From assembly GCF_017744955.1 (NCBI RefSeq), contig NZ_JAGIAG010000001.1, positions 124,001-188,000 of the forward strand: a stretch of 64,000 nt of DNA, read 5' to 3'. Below the pieces are notes generated by a model. It was not told the origin of the DNA and searched no databases. It saw only the letters and a program-made list of their open reading frames with translations. Below are positions 51,211-61,001 of the stretch, in pieces. Source of the DNA: Dokdonella sp. (GTDB lineage Bacteria > Pseudomonadota > Gammaproteobacteria > Xanthomonadales > Rhodanobacteraceae). Each line of letters opens with the position of its first letter. Position 1 is the stretch's first letter. The position numbers and the translations under genes were made by a program.

Positions 51211-54200
51211 TTTCGCTCTCCAGGCCACCAAATCAAACCATTAGGTGTCGCCAGACCTCCTCGCGTCGCTGCATCTTGATCGGAAAAAAGGTATCTATCT
51301 TGCTTTGGAACATAGGGCGGAGTTTTACTGCCGCTAGAGGGGGGCAGGTATTTCATATCTATCTCGTTTGCTCGAATCCTCCCTCCGTCCGCATTGAATG
51401 ACAATCCGTGAGAGTGAATTCTAAGTACACCTCCGAACGTAGATTTCATCGGCTTGAATCCAACTGGAATTTGAGTAGCAGCGCTAAAAATATGAGACCC
51501 CTGCGTTTCTACTATTCCAGCATACTGCATTTTTTCAATATATGAATCATCATCCCTATATGCCAATGCCGAAACGTGCTTATAACTTGTCTCTTCCGCA
51601 TATCTAACCAATACATCAGAAAGGCGCGTCGTGAAACTTTCAAACGATTCGTCTTTCCCGCTAAATAAAGTCTCCACTACCTTAGTGTTTTTGATTATTT
51701 GCTGATGCGGGAGTTCATTGAATGCGTACCCAAAGGCAGCTGTTATAGCGCCATTGGCGAACTTCCCACCCGCCAGCCTCGACGCCGTTCCCCCGACAAC
51801 CGCTACCGCGATCGCCTGCACCGGCGTTGAACTGATCTGCCCCACCGCCGGCGACAGCGCCTCGCTGAACCCCGCGCTCGCGAACCCGTGTCCGAACCGG
51901 CCGCCCTGCATATCGGCCATCACGCCACCGGCCACACCATGGCTCAAGGTCTTGGCTGCATAACCCGAGTAACTCAGACCGCTACCGAACGCGCTCTCCC
52001 ACTCGCCCGACTGTGCCCACTCGGCGCTCTGGAAGTAGCTGCCAATGCCGAAGAACACGCCCGCGCTCACCGCTCCGAAGGCCGCCCCCTTGAGTGAGCC
52101 GGTCTGCACCGCACCCGCCGTGAAGCCTCCTGCGACGGCCACGGCAAAGGCTGGGCCGCTCAGCCCCTGCGCCGCCAGCCCTGCCGCCGCTCCGCCCGTG
52201 GCATAGGCGAACACGGCCACGACCGCCACCTTGATCAACTCACCGACCGAGATATTCCCGCTCGGATCCGTGTACGCCAGCGGGTTGTTGAACGCGTAGC
52301 TGTACCGATTCCAGCTCTGGCGGTCCTGCGGACTCTGCACGAACGGATCGGACTGGAGGAAGCGCGCCAGCGTCGGCTCGTACAACCGGCCGTTCATGTG
52401 GATCACACCCACCGACTCGGCCATCTCGTGGCCCGTGTAGCCGTGCGTCGTGCTGTTCTGCAGCCACTGCTCCAGCCCCGCGTCCCACGGCACCGAACTG
52501 CCCCACGTCATCGCGTCGCGACGACTGCCCCACGGATCGAAACTGGCCGGACTGGTCCCGTTCACCGGCCGCAGGTCCATCGCGCCAAGAACCTGGTGCG
52601 TGCTGCCCTGAGCGTCCGTCAGCAGGATCTGACGCTTCAACGCGTACGCCCCACCGCTCGCCTTCTGTACGACGAGCACGTTGCCCACGTAGCGGCGCAC
52701 CTCTTGCAGCGCTCCGGCGCCATTGCCGGCCGTTGCCGCGTAGCGGATTTCAGCACCGCCCACGTAGTGCACCACCGACAAAGCGCTCGTCGCGCTCGCT
52801 CCGCCGTAGTCCAGGCGCCGCAGCCGCTCGCGGTTCGGGCCGTAGTGGAAGCCGACCCGATTCCTCTGATCGCGGATATCGGTCGCCTGGTCCGCCGCCG
52901 TGTACGCGATCGTCTGCGTGCCTTGCGGCGTCACCCGCTTCACCATGTTGCCGTTGGCGTCGTAGCACAACGCGGACGTCGTTGCGGTTGCCGTCACCGC
53001 GTACGGAGGCGCCCCGCCGCTGCAGGCCGCCGGCCGTGTGCCGTAGGTGTATGACCCGACGTCGCTCTTGGTCTGGATGTTGCCCTGCACGTCGTAGGTT
53101 TGCGAACGCACAAAGCTCGTCTGCAGGCCGTCGCCCACCGATGCCGTCAGCAGTCGCTGCAGCGCGTCGTAGCTGAACGTCTCGACGGCCAGGCGGCTAC
53201 CGTTGTTGTCGATCCGGCTCGTTACGTTGCCGATCTTGTCGTACGTGTAGCGGAGATCCTGCAGGATTCCCGCCGTGGGCGATTGCGCCAGCAGGCGCTT
53301 CAGACGCCCCGTGGCGGGCTCGAATTCACGCTCCTGCGTGTACTCCGAGCCAGCGGCGCCGAGTTCCTTCTCCACCTGGCCGCGCGCGTTCATCGACTCG
53401 ATCTGGCGGTACGCCAGGAAACGGCCGTCGCTGAGCGGATAGGCCGAACGCATCTGGCTCAGATATCCCGGGGTTATTCCCGGGCTGCCGCCGTCACTAT
53501 AGACGCTCCGCTCGCCGGTCTCTCCGCTCAGGTCCGACGCCTTGAAAAGGTGCTGGAACGGACGGCCGAGCGAATCGTATGTCCATCGCTCGGTGTAGCT
53601 TTTGCCGTCCAGCGTCGTATCCAACCGTGCGGGACGACCCAGGCCGTCATACAAGAAGTCGCGCGTCACCTGGCCATTGGACTCCTGCGCCAGCACGCCC
53701 TTGCCCACCAGATCGTACGTCCAGGTCGACTCCGATTCCTTGACTCCCGCGCTGGTGTAGTCGGTACGCCGCCACACGCGACCACGACCGTCGTACTCAT
53801 TCTTTGTCGAAGTACCGTTCGGACGGGTCTCTCGGACGACCTCACCCGCACCATTGACCTGGTATACCCACGACCCGGAACCAGCGCCCGGATCGAGCAA
53901 GGTCTTCCTGCGGCCGAGGCTGTCGTAGGTCATCTTGGTCACATGACTGCCGTGGCTGACCTGTTCCGGATTGCCGCCGGCATCGTAGCGCGTGAGTACC
54001 TCGGAGCCATTGGTGTCGATCGCACGCACGACTTCGCCCAGACCGTTCGCGACTTCCGTCTTCGTCTGCACGAATCCGGAATCATTCATCGGCAAGGTCG
54101 TAATGGTCCTCAGGCCGTCGTAGTCGATCTTCGTCGTACGGTCGCCGGGATAATCGATCTGACGTGGACGGTTGAGGATGTCGTAAGTCGTCTGGGTCCA

Positions 54201-57200
54201 GACGGTCGAGCCGTCCACCGAGGAGGCCGCATACATGCCGGAGTCGCGCGCGAAGAACGGCTCGGACTTCCGCTGCACGTTACCGCTCTCGTCATACTGC
54301 ACGATCGTCGCGATCCAGCTGTTGGTGGCGAACCCTTGCGTCAGGGTGACCGTCGGGCGCCCCAGGCGATCGTAGAACGTCATCGTGACGGGAGCACCCG
54401 CCTTCGTCGTCGTCGCCCGATAAGCCAGCCCCATGCCTTGAGGACACGGCACCGTCGGAGTGCCTGCAGGAAGCGGGTTCTGCAGGCCCGCACAAAAACG
54501 CGCATCCCAGCGCGTCGAAGAGCCATCGACTGTCCAGGTATAGCGCTTGCGGCCCATCGCTCCATAGCGAATTTCCGATCGAACCCCGTTGACGTCGGTC
54601 AAACGGGTCGGATCGCCGGCGGCGCTGCGCGCGCCGACGATCGAGGCGGCCTCCTGTGCGGAGGACGCGCCCAGACCGTTGGAAAACAACTCCCACGACT
54701 TGTCCACGAAGCGGCCGGACGCGTCGTAGTCCACCCGGCCATGCCGCATGACCTGTGTTTCCGCTGCCGGGTGGAACGAATATCCGCTGCTCCCGGACGC
54801 GGTCTGCTGACGGCACTGCTGCTCAGGAATCGTCGTGCTGCAGACGAAGGTCTTGGTCCGGTTTCCGAAACTGGGGTCGTAGTAGTAGTACTTGGCCACG
54901 GCAGGGACCGATGCGTCGACCGCCCCGTCCGGCGAGGTTCCGCTGACGCCCTCGACTTTCTCCGACGCCAGCCTTTTCTTGTCGTCGTACGTGAAGCTGG
55001 ATCGCCGGACATTGGTGCTCGTCGTCGTCTGCCCTCCCTCTGTGGTCTGGCGCGTCGTGACCACCGACGCGGTCTTCAGCCGGCCCAGCCACCAGTTCGG
55101 CTCGTCGTTGTCGTAGTCGAACTTGCTCGCGGTCGTGACGCTGACACCGCCGCCGCCCTTTATCGTCGTTCCGGCCTTCGGATGACCATAGGCATCGTAG
55201 TCACCGATCTGGAACTCGGCGGACTCTATGCTGAGCGGGGCTCCGCCCGCACCGGCGGACAAATCGTAGCTGTTGGATTGGGACCGGATGCGCGCCAGAA
55301 AGATCGGCCCTGCCATCTTCAACGAGTCAAACGTCCGCCGATCCAATTCTCCGGGCGGCGCCCATACCCCGCCACTGCAGGATGGCCGCTGCGGATCCTC
55401 GCCCGCCTCCAGAGGCAGCTCGAGACCCTCCTCGGAGTTCGACGACGCAGTCTGATCGACACACGCACCCGCCAGAGCCCCGGTATGGTTGCCCAGGCGC
55501 CATTGCCACCGATCCGACGACTCCCGAATGATCCGGAACTCCTTGTCGATGTCGCGCAAGTCGTCATCGCAGCTCTCCAGAGCGGACGAGCACGGCGGCT
55601 TGTAGGCCATGCACTGGGTGGAATCGAATGATTGCGCGCCGGGGAAAGCCGGGTTCCCTCCGCGCGCGCAAGAGTCACCCGGGAACCCTAAGCTTTTCAG
55701 ATTCCGAGTTTCGGTAAAGTCGGCCAGGCCGGTATAAGGGAACCTCTGCTGGTAGCGCGAATTGACCTCGATGTCCTTCTGTACGTCGTACGATGTCACA
55801 CGCCGGAACCCCAGCGAACCACGCCCACCCGCCTGGACTTTCAGTCCCGCGTAGCGATAGATCACTTGCGATTCCGCATCGCCGCTGCTAGGGGTAGGCG
55901 CGCTGCTTTTCACGCTGCGAACCACGTAGTTCGGACTGGCGACATCGAACACCGGCGAGCCACGACCCGACATGGTCAACGGCGCGTCGTAGTCGCGACG
56001 ATAGACCGAGGAGAACGTCAGCGGCGCGTAGTCGATCTTCGTCTTGGCGCCGAATCCATTGGTGATCTCCGTCACTAGGCCACGCGGCTTGTGATGTGCC
56101 TTCGATCGCTGGAGCTTCCAAGCCCGACTATTGAGGTCGGCTTTGAGACTGTCGACGCTGCCGTCGCCGTCGAAGTCGCCCATCGCCTGCATCCATCCGA
56201 GCTCCGGCGTCTTGTAGCCGGTGGTCGCGACCGCCGTCGAGGACCAGTTGTCTCCTCGCCACAGATGAACGATGTACGGCTGGTTTCCTACATAGGGCTG
56301 GTTTCCTTCCTGCCCCATCCAAAAATCGAGTTTGCCGTCACCGTCGAAGTCGAGCAGCAGCAGAGTGTTGTGATCCGCCGTCGTGCCGTCGGCATCCAAG
56401 CTGTCCATCACACGAAAGTCTCGATCGGCGGCATATGGGCCACCCAGGCGATAGCGCCACTCGGACTGCTTGGTGGCGCGATAGACGAGATCCGTCAGGC
56501 CGTCTCCGTTGACGTCGAGCGTGCGAACCCTGGGGGAGGGATTGTCGTCCCCGTCGTCATAGACGTTCCCGAAGATCGCCGGCAAAGCACCGAATGGTTG
56601 CCACGCTTGGAATACGAATGGCCCCTGATAGACCTGCACCCCCTTGGCCAGGAAGACCTGCAGATCGACCTCACCCGCCCCTCCACAGCCGACGCTGCCC
56701 ACGCGTCGAGCGTTGACGAGGAAACGCAAGTCCGCCCGCCCGTCGCCGTCGAAGTCCGTGGCTTGGCTGTAGTTCTCTTCCTCGCGCGTCAGATTTTCCG
56801 GCACGTAGCAGGTATTGGGATCTTCCTCGATGGGATTGCCCCACTCGTTCTGGAACTGCGCGGGCAGGACCTGGAATTCGTATGGCCCGCCGCTGGCGCC
56901 CGTCCGTCGCATGAGCGCGACCCAGAACGTGCCGTCGTTGGCGCGGAAGACCAGATCCGCCATTCCATCACCGTCGACGTCGGCCAGCATGCTGCTGCCG
57001 AGGGCGCGCAGCGTTCCATTGGGCGCGGGCTGCATCGCAGCAAGCCGATTGGCCCATTTGGTCACCTGCGCAGGGACGAGTTGCACCGAGAACAGGATTT
57101 TGTCATCGGACTGCGGCGCCAATCCCGTACCGGTCGACAGTCGGAGCATCCAGTTCATCCGCGTGGGTGGCGGACACGAACTGCTTCCCGGCGGACAGCA

Positions 57201-60200
57201 TTCGTCGTCACCGCAACTGGCGTAGGCGAACAGGAGGTCGTCGCGCCCGTCGCCATTGAAATCGATCACCTCCCAAAGGCCACCATTGTTGTACCCATCC
57301 GGGAACAGCGAAGGACTGGTGTAGACCTCGCGCAGGGTCGGCGCACCGGCTCCCGCGTCACCGGTGAAAGCGCTGATGTGCAACTGCGCGTTGTCGTTGC
57401 CGTTCGGACTGCTGGTCCACCACAGGTCCGTGCGCCCGTCGCCGTTCAGATCACCGAGCTTGTAGTAACCGCCGGGCTTGGCCGCCAGCGTGGCGCCCTC
57501 GGAGTCATCGGTCGGCGCTGAGGCGAAACTCCACGTCAATGCTGTGGCGGGATAGCAAATCCCACCCTGGCGCGAGCATTCCTTCAGAGACGTCAGTACT
57601 GGCCTGCTGCGCGACCAGACGGGGATGGAGGAATCGGTCGCCGTCGTGTTGTACGTCGGCTCGTAGTAGCGAAGGGTGCTGCCATTCGCCGCCTGGACCT
57701 CGATGCCACTGACCAGCTTGGTTTGCTGACGTGGACCCAGAACCGAATACGCCACCTCCGGCCGGGTCGAGGCGAAATAGCGAAAAATCACGTTCCCACC
57801 GGAGTAGCTGACCTTCTCCAGATAGCGCTCCCCCGCATCAAGTGCGGCGCTGTACTGGAAGGTGATCGCATTGCCGGCGACGTCGTTCAGCTGCGTCAGT
57901 AGCCAGCCTTGTGCCGTGACCCGACGTCCTGGAATGGGCTGAGGCTCAGAGGATCCGGGCTCCTCCGGCGCACCGGTGGTCGACGTGTTGCCCCTCACGG
58001 CAACGCCAGAAACCGTTCCCGCCGCGCCGCCGTAGGTGCGCACGCTTCCGTCCTTGCCTTCGACAGTGAACGCGAAACCCGTCGCATCATGATTCTGAAC
58101 ACCAGGATTCTCGATCGCCGTCAGCTTGACGCGCTGGAAGGTCTCGATCTCGGTGCGGTAGATCGCGCCGACTTGGCGATGAGGCGATCCGCCGACCCAC
58201 AGCAAGCGCTGGCCGTCCAGGCAGAACTGGCTGGGATCCGCGCTGGGGCTGCCGCCATCGCCCGCTTCCGCACTGGGCCGACACGGTAGGATGGCGGACG
58301 TGCCTTCCAGCGAGAAGCCGGTACCGAGCGCACCGTCTGGGCTGCTGCTGTTGTAGACGAGCGCCATCGTCGGCGACAGTCCACCGGCTCCTGCAGGCAC
58401 GGCCAACGGAATGCGATAGACGACATTGCCGCCTTCGTCAACGCGGAACTCGCCGGCAATGGCGCCAACTTGGTCGGACTCGGTATCCAGGCTCGGTTCG
58501 GCGAACGCGGCCGGCATTCCGGGAGTTTCCGCCGTTCCGGTATTCGAGTCGCCACCTTCGGTGTCGGTCGTGACGATCACGGTCGGCGTGACGGCATGCA
58601 CGACATTGTCGATGCGGACCTCGTAGCGCACGCGCGCACCCGCGGGTAGCGGGTCGAACTGGTTTCCCCTCGCGCCGGTCCAGCCCTGCGGACAGACGGA
58701 AGTCGAGGTCGCTTCGTCCACGCGACAGACCGAGGCGCGAGCGGTTGAGGTCCAGATCACTTGAATCGAGCACGTCTGCCCAGGCGGTACGGCACAGGTG
58801 GAAGGACTCGTGCTGATCGTACTGAAAACAGCCGAGACATCGCCCGACTGGGCGAATATGCATGCCGGATCGGTCACGGGTATGCATCCCGGCCAAACGA
58901 CGGCGTACTTCGCGCGACTGTCACCCGGCAAGGCGTCGACCAGGGTACCTCCCGCTCCTTGCCCGATTTGCGTGGGAGTACCGTTCGAGGCGATGCGATA
59001 GACCTTGGCCAAATCGGCCGCGTCACCGGCGCCGGAGCGCCAGGTTACCGTGATGGGACAGGTCGACTGGCCCAACGGGACCGAGCATTCGTTCTGCGCC
59101 GTCGTGATGGTGGCTCGCTCGGCGGTGACCGATGTCGTGGCGAGCCAGTACTCGTTGATGCCGGGTATGACCCGCTTGACGGTATAGATGACCCGCTGAT
59201 TCTCCTCCACTCGATCGGGCTTCTCACCTGCCCAAGGAGATCCCGCGCCGTCCACCCATCTCTCGCCGTCTCCGGGAGTGCCTTCGAGCTTCCGGTAGAT
59301 GCGGAGATAGCTGCCTTGAACATCGGTGTAGGACGGCGTCCACCAGGTCACCCTCATCTGGCAGCCGTCATCGCCTAGAGGAATCAGACAAGGATTGGGG
59401 GTCGCCTTGATCCAACTGTAGGCGGCGTACGCGCTGGCGGTGGGTGCTTGCGCCACGGGTCGACTGCCGAAGTTCAGGCGGTACAGTACGTGTTCGTCGC
59501 CGGTCAGAGTGTCCTGAGCTTCACCCACCGTTCCGCCACCGACGATGCCACCGTCGTTGCCGTGCGGGATGAGCCGCGTCGTATCGTAAGGATCCACGCG
59601 CTCGACATGAGCGAGCAAGTCGGATGTCCAGTTCACCTTGACCCGGCAGGTGCCGTTGGGCTCTCTCACGTCACAGACGGTGGGCCACACGCTCAGGAAC
59701 TGCGTATCCGTCTGGCGAATGATCGGACGACAGTTCTTCTGGTCGGTGCGGGCGACACAGCCACCCAGGCTGCCGGTCGCCGGCCAATCCGTGCGCGGGT
59801 AACTGAGGCTCGGCATCGTCGCGGACCCGGCGGATGCGACGGTGATGTCGATGACTCCTTTCGCCTGATCGAAGAACTGGCGTCCGAACCAATGGGTCGC
59901 GATAGGAAACAAGGTCGTGTTCGTGCAAGCGCTGCCTACCGTCGAACAATCCTCCCGCGCGATGTTGTACTTCGCGCTCGAGTAATAGATATCGCTCTTG
60001 GCCCAGTCGGTAGAAGGCCATGCCGAAAACGGGCCGCGCTGCACGTACAGCCAGACCGGCTTCTTGTCGATGTCGTAGACGCTGAGCGTATTGAGTTCGG
60101 TATAGCCGACCACCGCCTCCCCTTGCGCCACCTCCAATACAAAGCCGGGCGTCGATTCGTCCGACCAGAGGCCACTGTAGTACGGCCCTGGCGTGCCTGC

Positions 60201-61001
60201 GGCAGGTGCAGGTGGAATCTGCGGTTCCACGAGAGAGGGCGCGTTGCTCACGCGGGGATCGGAGAAAAAAGTCTGCAGGCATTCCGTGGCGACTATGTCT
60301 GAATTGTTTGGTCCGACAACTCCATGATCTGGGTCCTTCCACGACCAAGTCACGCGCGCCTGTGTGGCATTGTCGCCGTAGAACGACAGGCTCACCGTGC
60401 CGACCTGGACACGCCCATTCGCCTTGCCGTCGATCATCCGGAACAACGCCGTCGGCGGTAAGTTCCTCCGACCTTGGCCGCCGTCGACGATCTTGTTGAA
60501 GTCCGAAACCAGCCACGTCGCGCCCCCGCCTGTCCACGGATAGTAGGTGTGCCAGACCAACCTCAGGTTGCGCGTGTCCGCCTGATAGGCGAACGTCCAA
60601 CCGGTTCCCATGCGCTTCGGGTTCCACCACGCGCCCGCCGGCGGATCGCCGCTTCCGGGAGGGATCGGCAGACCGCATTCCGCCGTCGCCAGGGGCAATG
60701 CATCGCGCGAGTCGGAGAGCGGCTCCTCCGGCGTGGAAACGGGGTCTTCCTTCAACGAGGCTCCCGCGGGAGGGGGAGCAATACTGCCCACTCCCGTCTC
60801 CTGCTGAGAAACGTCGGGGGACGAGGACTGCATGCCACCGGCTACGCTGTCTCTCGCTGGCGCGCCGGAGTTCTCGAAGGAAGAAGCGGCAATCAACGAC
60901 GGAGCCGGCTCCGCGCCGATCCACCCCAATGCCCAGCTCGCCGAACCCGCGATCGCCATTGCAGCGAACGCCCCTACCACCCCTGCCCTACGCTTGCTCA
61001 T
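51207..61001 (-). CDS. Giant SpvB/FG-GAP/RHS polymorphic toxin
   Basis: 3264 residues from ATG 61001 (preceded by AGGAC; an upstream in-frame start would spoil the signal). Signal-like N-terminus MSKRRAGVVGAFAAMAIAGS. Residues about 120-410: two Trp-rich modules (GAWWNPKRMGTGW and SGLWSDESTPGF). About 430-820: four tandem Cys-paired modules of roughly 100 residues. About 840: SpvB domain (VGAIAGEFRVDEGGNVVYRI). About 1175-1635: at least seven FG-GAP/VCBS calcium loops (DLNGDGRTD, DFDGDGKLD). About 1640-2910: TcdB-like and RHS YD repeats ending in the RHS peptidase motif YTDPSGN. From 2914 a hydrophobic pre-toxin region, then a variable tip with HSH at 3196-3198 and SDQD at 3240-3243, JAB-like. 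Resembles a fused Tc-toxin BC subunit. Confidence 0.9.
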   Translation of the reverse strand: MSKRRAGVVGAFAAMAIAGSASWALGWIGAEPAPSLIAASSFENSGAPARDSVAGGMQSSSPDVSQQETGVGSIAPPPAGASLKEDPVSTPEEPLSDSRDALPLATAECGLPIPPGSGDPPAGAWWNPKRMGTGWTFAYQADTRNLRLVWHTYYPWTGGGATWLVSDFNKIVDGGQGRRNLPPTALFRMIDGKANGRVQVGTVSLSFYGDNATQARVTWSWKDPDHGVVGPNNSDIVATECLQTFFSDPRVSNAPSLVEPQIPPAPAAGTPGPYYSGLWSDESTPGFVLEVAQGEAVVGYTELNTLSVYDIDKKPVWLYVQRGPFSAWPSTDWAKSDIYYSSAKYNIAREDCSTVGSACTNTTLFPIATHWFGRQFFDQAKGVIDITVASAGSATMPSLSYPRTDWPATGSLGGCVARTDQKNCRPIIRQTDTQFLSVWPTVCDVREPNGTCRVKVNWTSDLLAHVERVDPYDTTRLIPHGNDGGIVGGGTVGEAQDTLTGDEHVLYRLNFGSRPVAQAPTASAYAAYSWIKATPNPCLIPLGDDGCQMRVTWWTPSYTDVQGSYLRIYRKLEGTPGDGERWVDGAGSPWAGEKPDRVEENQRVIYTVKRVIPGINEYWLATTSVTAERATITTAQNECSVPLGQSTCPITVTWRSGAGDAADLAKVYRIASNGTPTQIGQGAGGTLVDALPGDSRAKYAVVWPGCIPVTDPACIFAQSGDVSAVFSTISTSPSTCAVPPGQTCSIQVIWTSTARASVCRVDEATSTSVCPQGWTGARGNQFDPLPAGARVRYEVRIDNVVHAVTPTVIVTTDTEGGDSNTGTAETPGMPAAFAEPSLDTESDQVGAIAGEFRVDEGGNVVYRIPLAVPAGAGGLSPTMALVYNSSSPDGALGTGFSLEGTSAILPCRPSAEAGDGGSPSADPSQFCLDGQRLLWVGGSPHRQVGAIYRTEIETFQRVKLTAIENPGVQNHDATGFAFTVEGKDGSVRTYGGAAGTVSGVAVRGNTSTTGAPEEPGSSEPQPIPGRRVTAQGWLLTQLNDVAGNAITFQYSAALDAGERYLEKVSYSGGNVIFRYFASTRPEVAYSVLGPRQQTKLVSGIEVQAANGSTLRYYEPTYNTTATDSSIPVWSRSRPVLTSLKECSRQGGICYPATALTWSFASAPTDDSEGATLAAKPGGYYKLGDLNGDGRTDLWWTSSPNGNDNAQLHISAFTGDAGAGAPTLREVYTSPSLFPDGYNNGGLWEVIDFNGDGRDDLLFAYASCGDDECCPPGSSSCPPPTRMNWMLRLSTGTGLAPQSDDKILFSVQLVPAQVTKWANRLAAMQPAPNGTLRALGSSMLADVDGDGMADLVFRANDGTFWVALMRRTGASGGPYEFQVLPAQFQNEWGNPIEEDPNTCYVPENLTREEENYSQATDFDGDGRADLRFLVNARRVGSVGCGGAGEVDLQVFLAKGVQVYQGPFVFQAWQPFGALPAIFGNVYDDGDDNPSPRVRTLDVNGDGLTDLVYRATKQSEWRYRLGGPYAADRDFRVMDSLDADGTTADHNTLLLLDFDGDGKLDFWMGQEGNQPYVGNQPYIVHLWRGDNWSSTAVATTGYKTPELGWMQAMGDFDGDGSVDSLKADLNSRAWKLQRSKAHHKPRGLVTEITNGFGAKTKIDYAPLTFSSVYRRDYDAPLTMSGRGSPVFDVASPNYVVRSVKSSAPTPSSGDAESQVIYRYAGLKVQAGGRGSLGFRRVTSYDVQKDIEVNSRYQQRFPYTGLADFTETRNLKSLGFPGDSCARGGNPAFPGAQSFDSTQCMAYKPPCSSALESCDDDLRDIDKEFRIIRESSDRWQWRLGNHTGALAGACVDQTASSNSEEGLELPLEAGEDPQRPSCSGGVWAPPGELDRRTFDSLKMAGPIFLARIRSQSNSYDLSAGAGGAPLSIESAEFQIGDYDAYGHPKAGTTIKGGGGVSVTTASKFDYDNDEPNWWLGRLKTASVVTTRQTTEGGQTTTSTNVRRSSFTYDDKKRLASEKVEGVSGTSPDGAVDASVPAVAKYYYYDPSFGNRTKTFVCSTTIPEQQCRQQTASGSSGYSFHPAAETQVMRHGRVDYDASGRFVDKSWELFSNGLGASSAQEAASIVGARSAAGDPTRLTDVNGVRSEIRYGAMGRKRYTWTVDGSSTRWDARFCAGLQNPLPAGTPTVPCPQGMGLAYRATTTKAGAPVTMTFYDRLGRPTVTLTQGFATNSWIATIVQYDESGNVQRKSEPFFARDSGMYAASSVDGSTVWTQTTYDILNRPRQIDYPGDRTTKIDYDGLRTITTLPMNDSGFVQTKTEVANGLGEVVRAIDTNGSEVLTRYDAGGNPEQVSHGSHVTKMTYDSLGRRKTLLDPGAGSGSWVYQVNGAGEVVRETRPNGTSTKNEYDGRGRVWRRTDYTSAGVKESESTWTYDLVGKGVLAQESNGQVTRDFLYDGLGRPARLDTTLDGKSYTERWTYDSLGRPFQHLFKASDLSGETGERSVYSDGGSPGITPGYLSQMRSAYPLSDGRFLAYRQIESMNARGQVEKELGAAGSEYTQEREFEPATGRLKRLLAQSPTAGILQDLRYTYDKIGNVTSRIDNNGSRLAVETFSYDALQRLLTASVGDGLQTSFVRSQTYDVQGNIQTKSDVGSYTYGTRPAACSGGAPPYAVTATATTSALCYDANGNMVKRVTPQGTQTIAYTAADQATDIRDQRNRVGFHYGPNRERLRRLDYGGASATSALSVVHYVGGAEIRYAATAGNGAGALQEVRRYVGNVLVVQKASGGAYALKRQILLTDAQGSTHQVLGAMDLRPVNGTSPASFDPWGSRRDAMTWGSSVPWDAGLEQWLQNSTTHGYTGHEMAESVGVIHMNGRLYEPTLARFLQSDPFVQSPQDRQSWNRYSYAFNNPLAYTDPSGNISVGELIKVAVVAVFAYATGGAAAGLAAQGLSGPAFAVAVAGGFTAGAVQTGSLKGAAFGAVSAGVFFGIGSYFQSAEWAQSGEWESAFGSGLSYSGYAAKTLSHGVAGGVMADMQGGRFGHGFASAGFSEALSPAVGQISSTPVQAIAVAVVGGTASRLAGGKFANGAITAAFGYAFNELPHQQIIKNTKVVETLFSGKDESFESFTTRLSDVLVRYAEETSYKHVSALAYRDDDSYIEKMQYAGIVETQGSHIFSAATQIPVGFKPMKSTFGGVLRIHSHGLSFNADGGRIRANEIDMKYLPPSSGSKTPPYVPKQDRYLFSDQDAATRGGLATPNGLIWWPGERK

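Noticed and set aside
53100..55631. 843-residue plus-strand frame antisense to the RHS gene
   Set aside because: Reads opposite YD repeats; a repetitive coding strand produces long open antisense frames. No start signal or domain.
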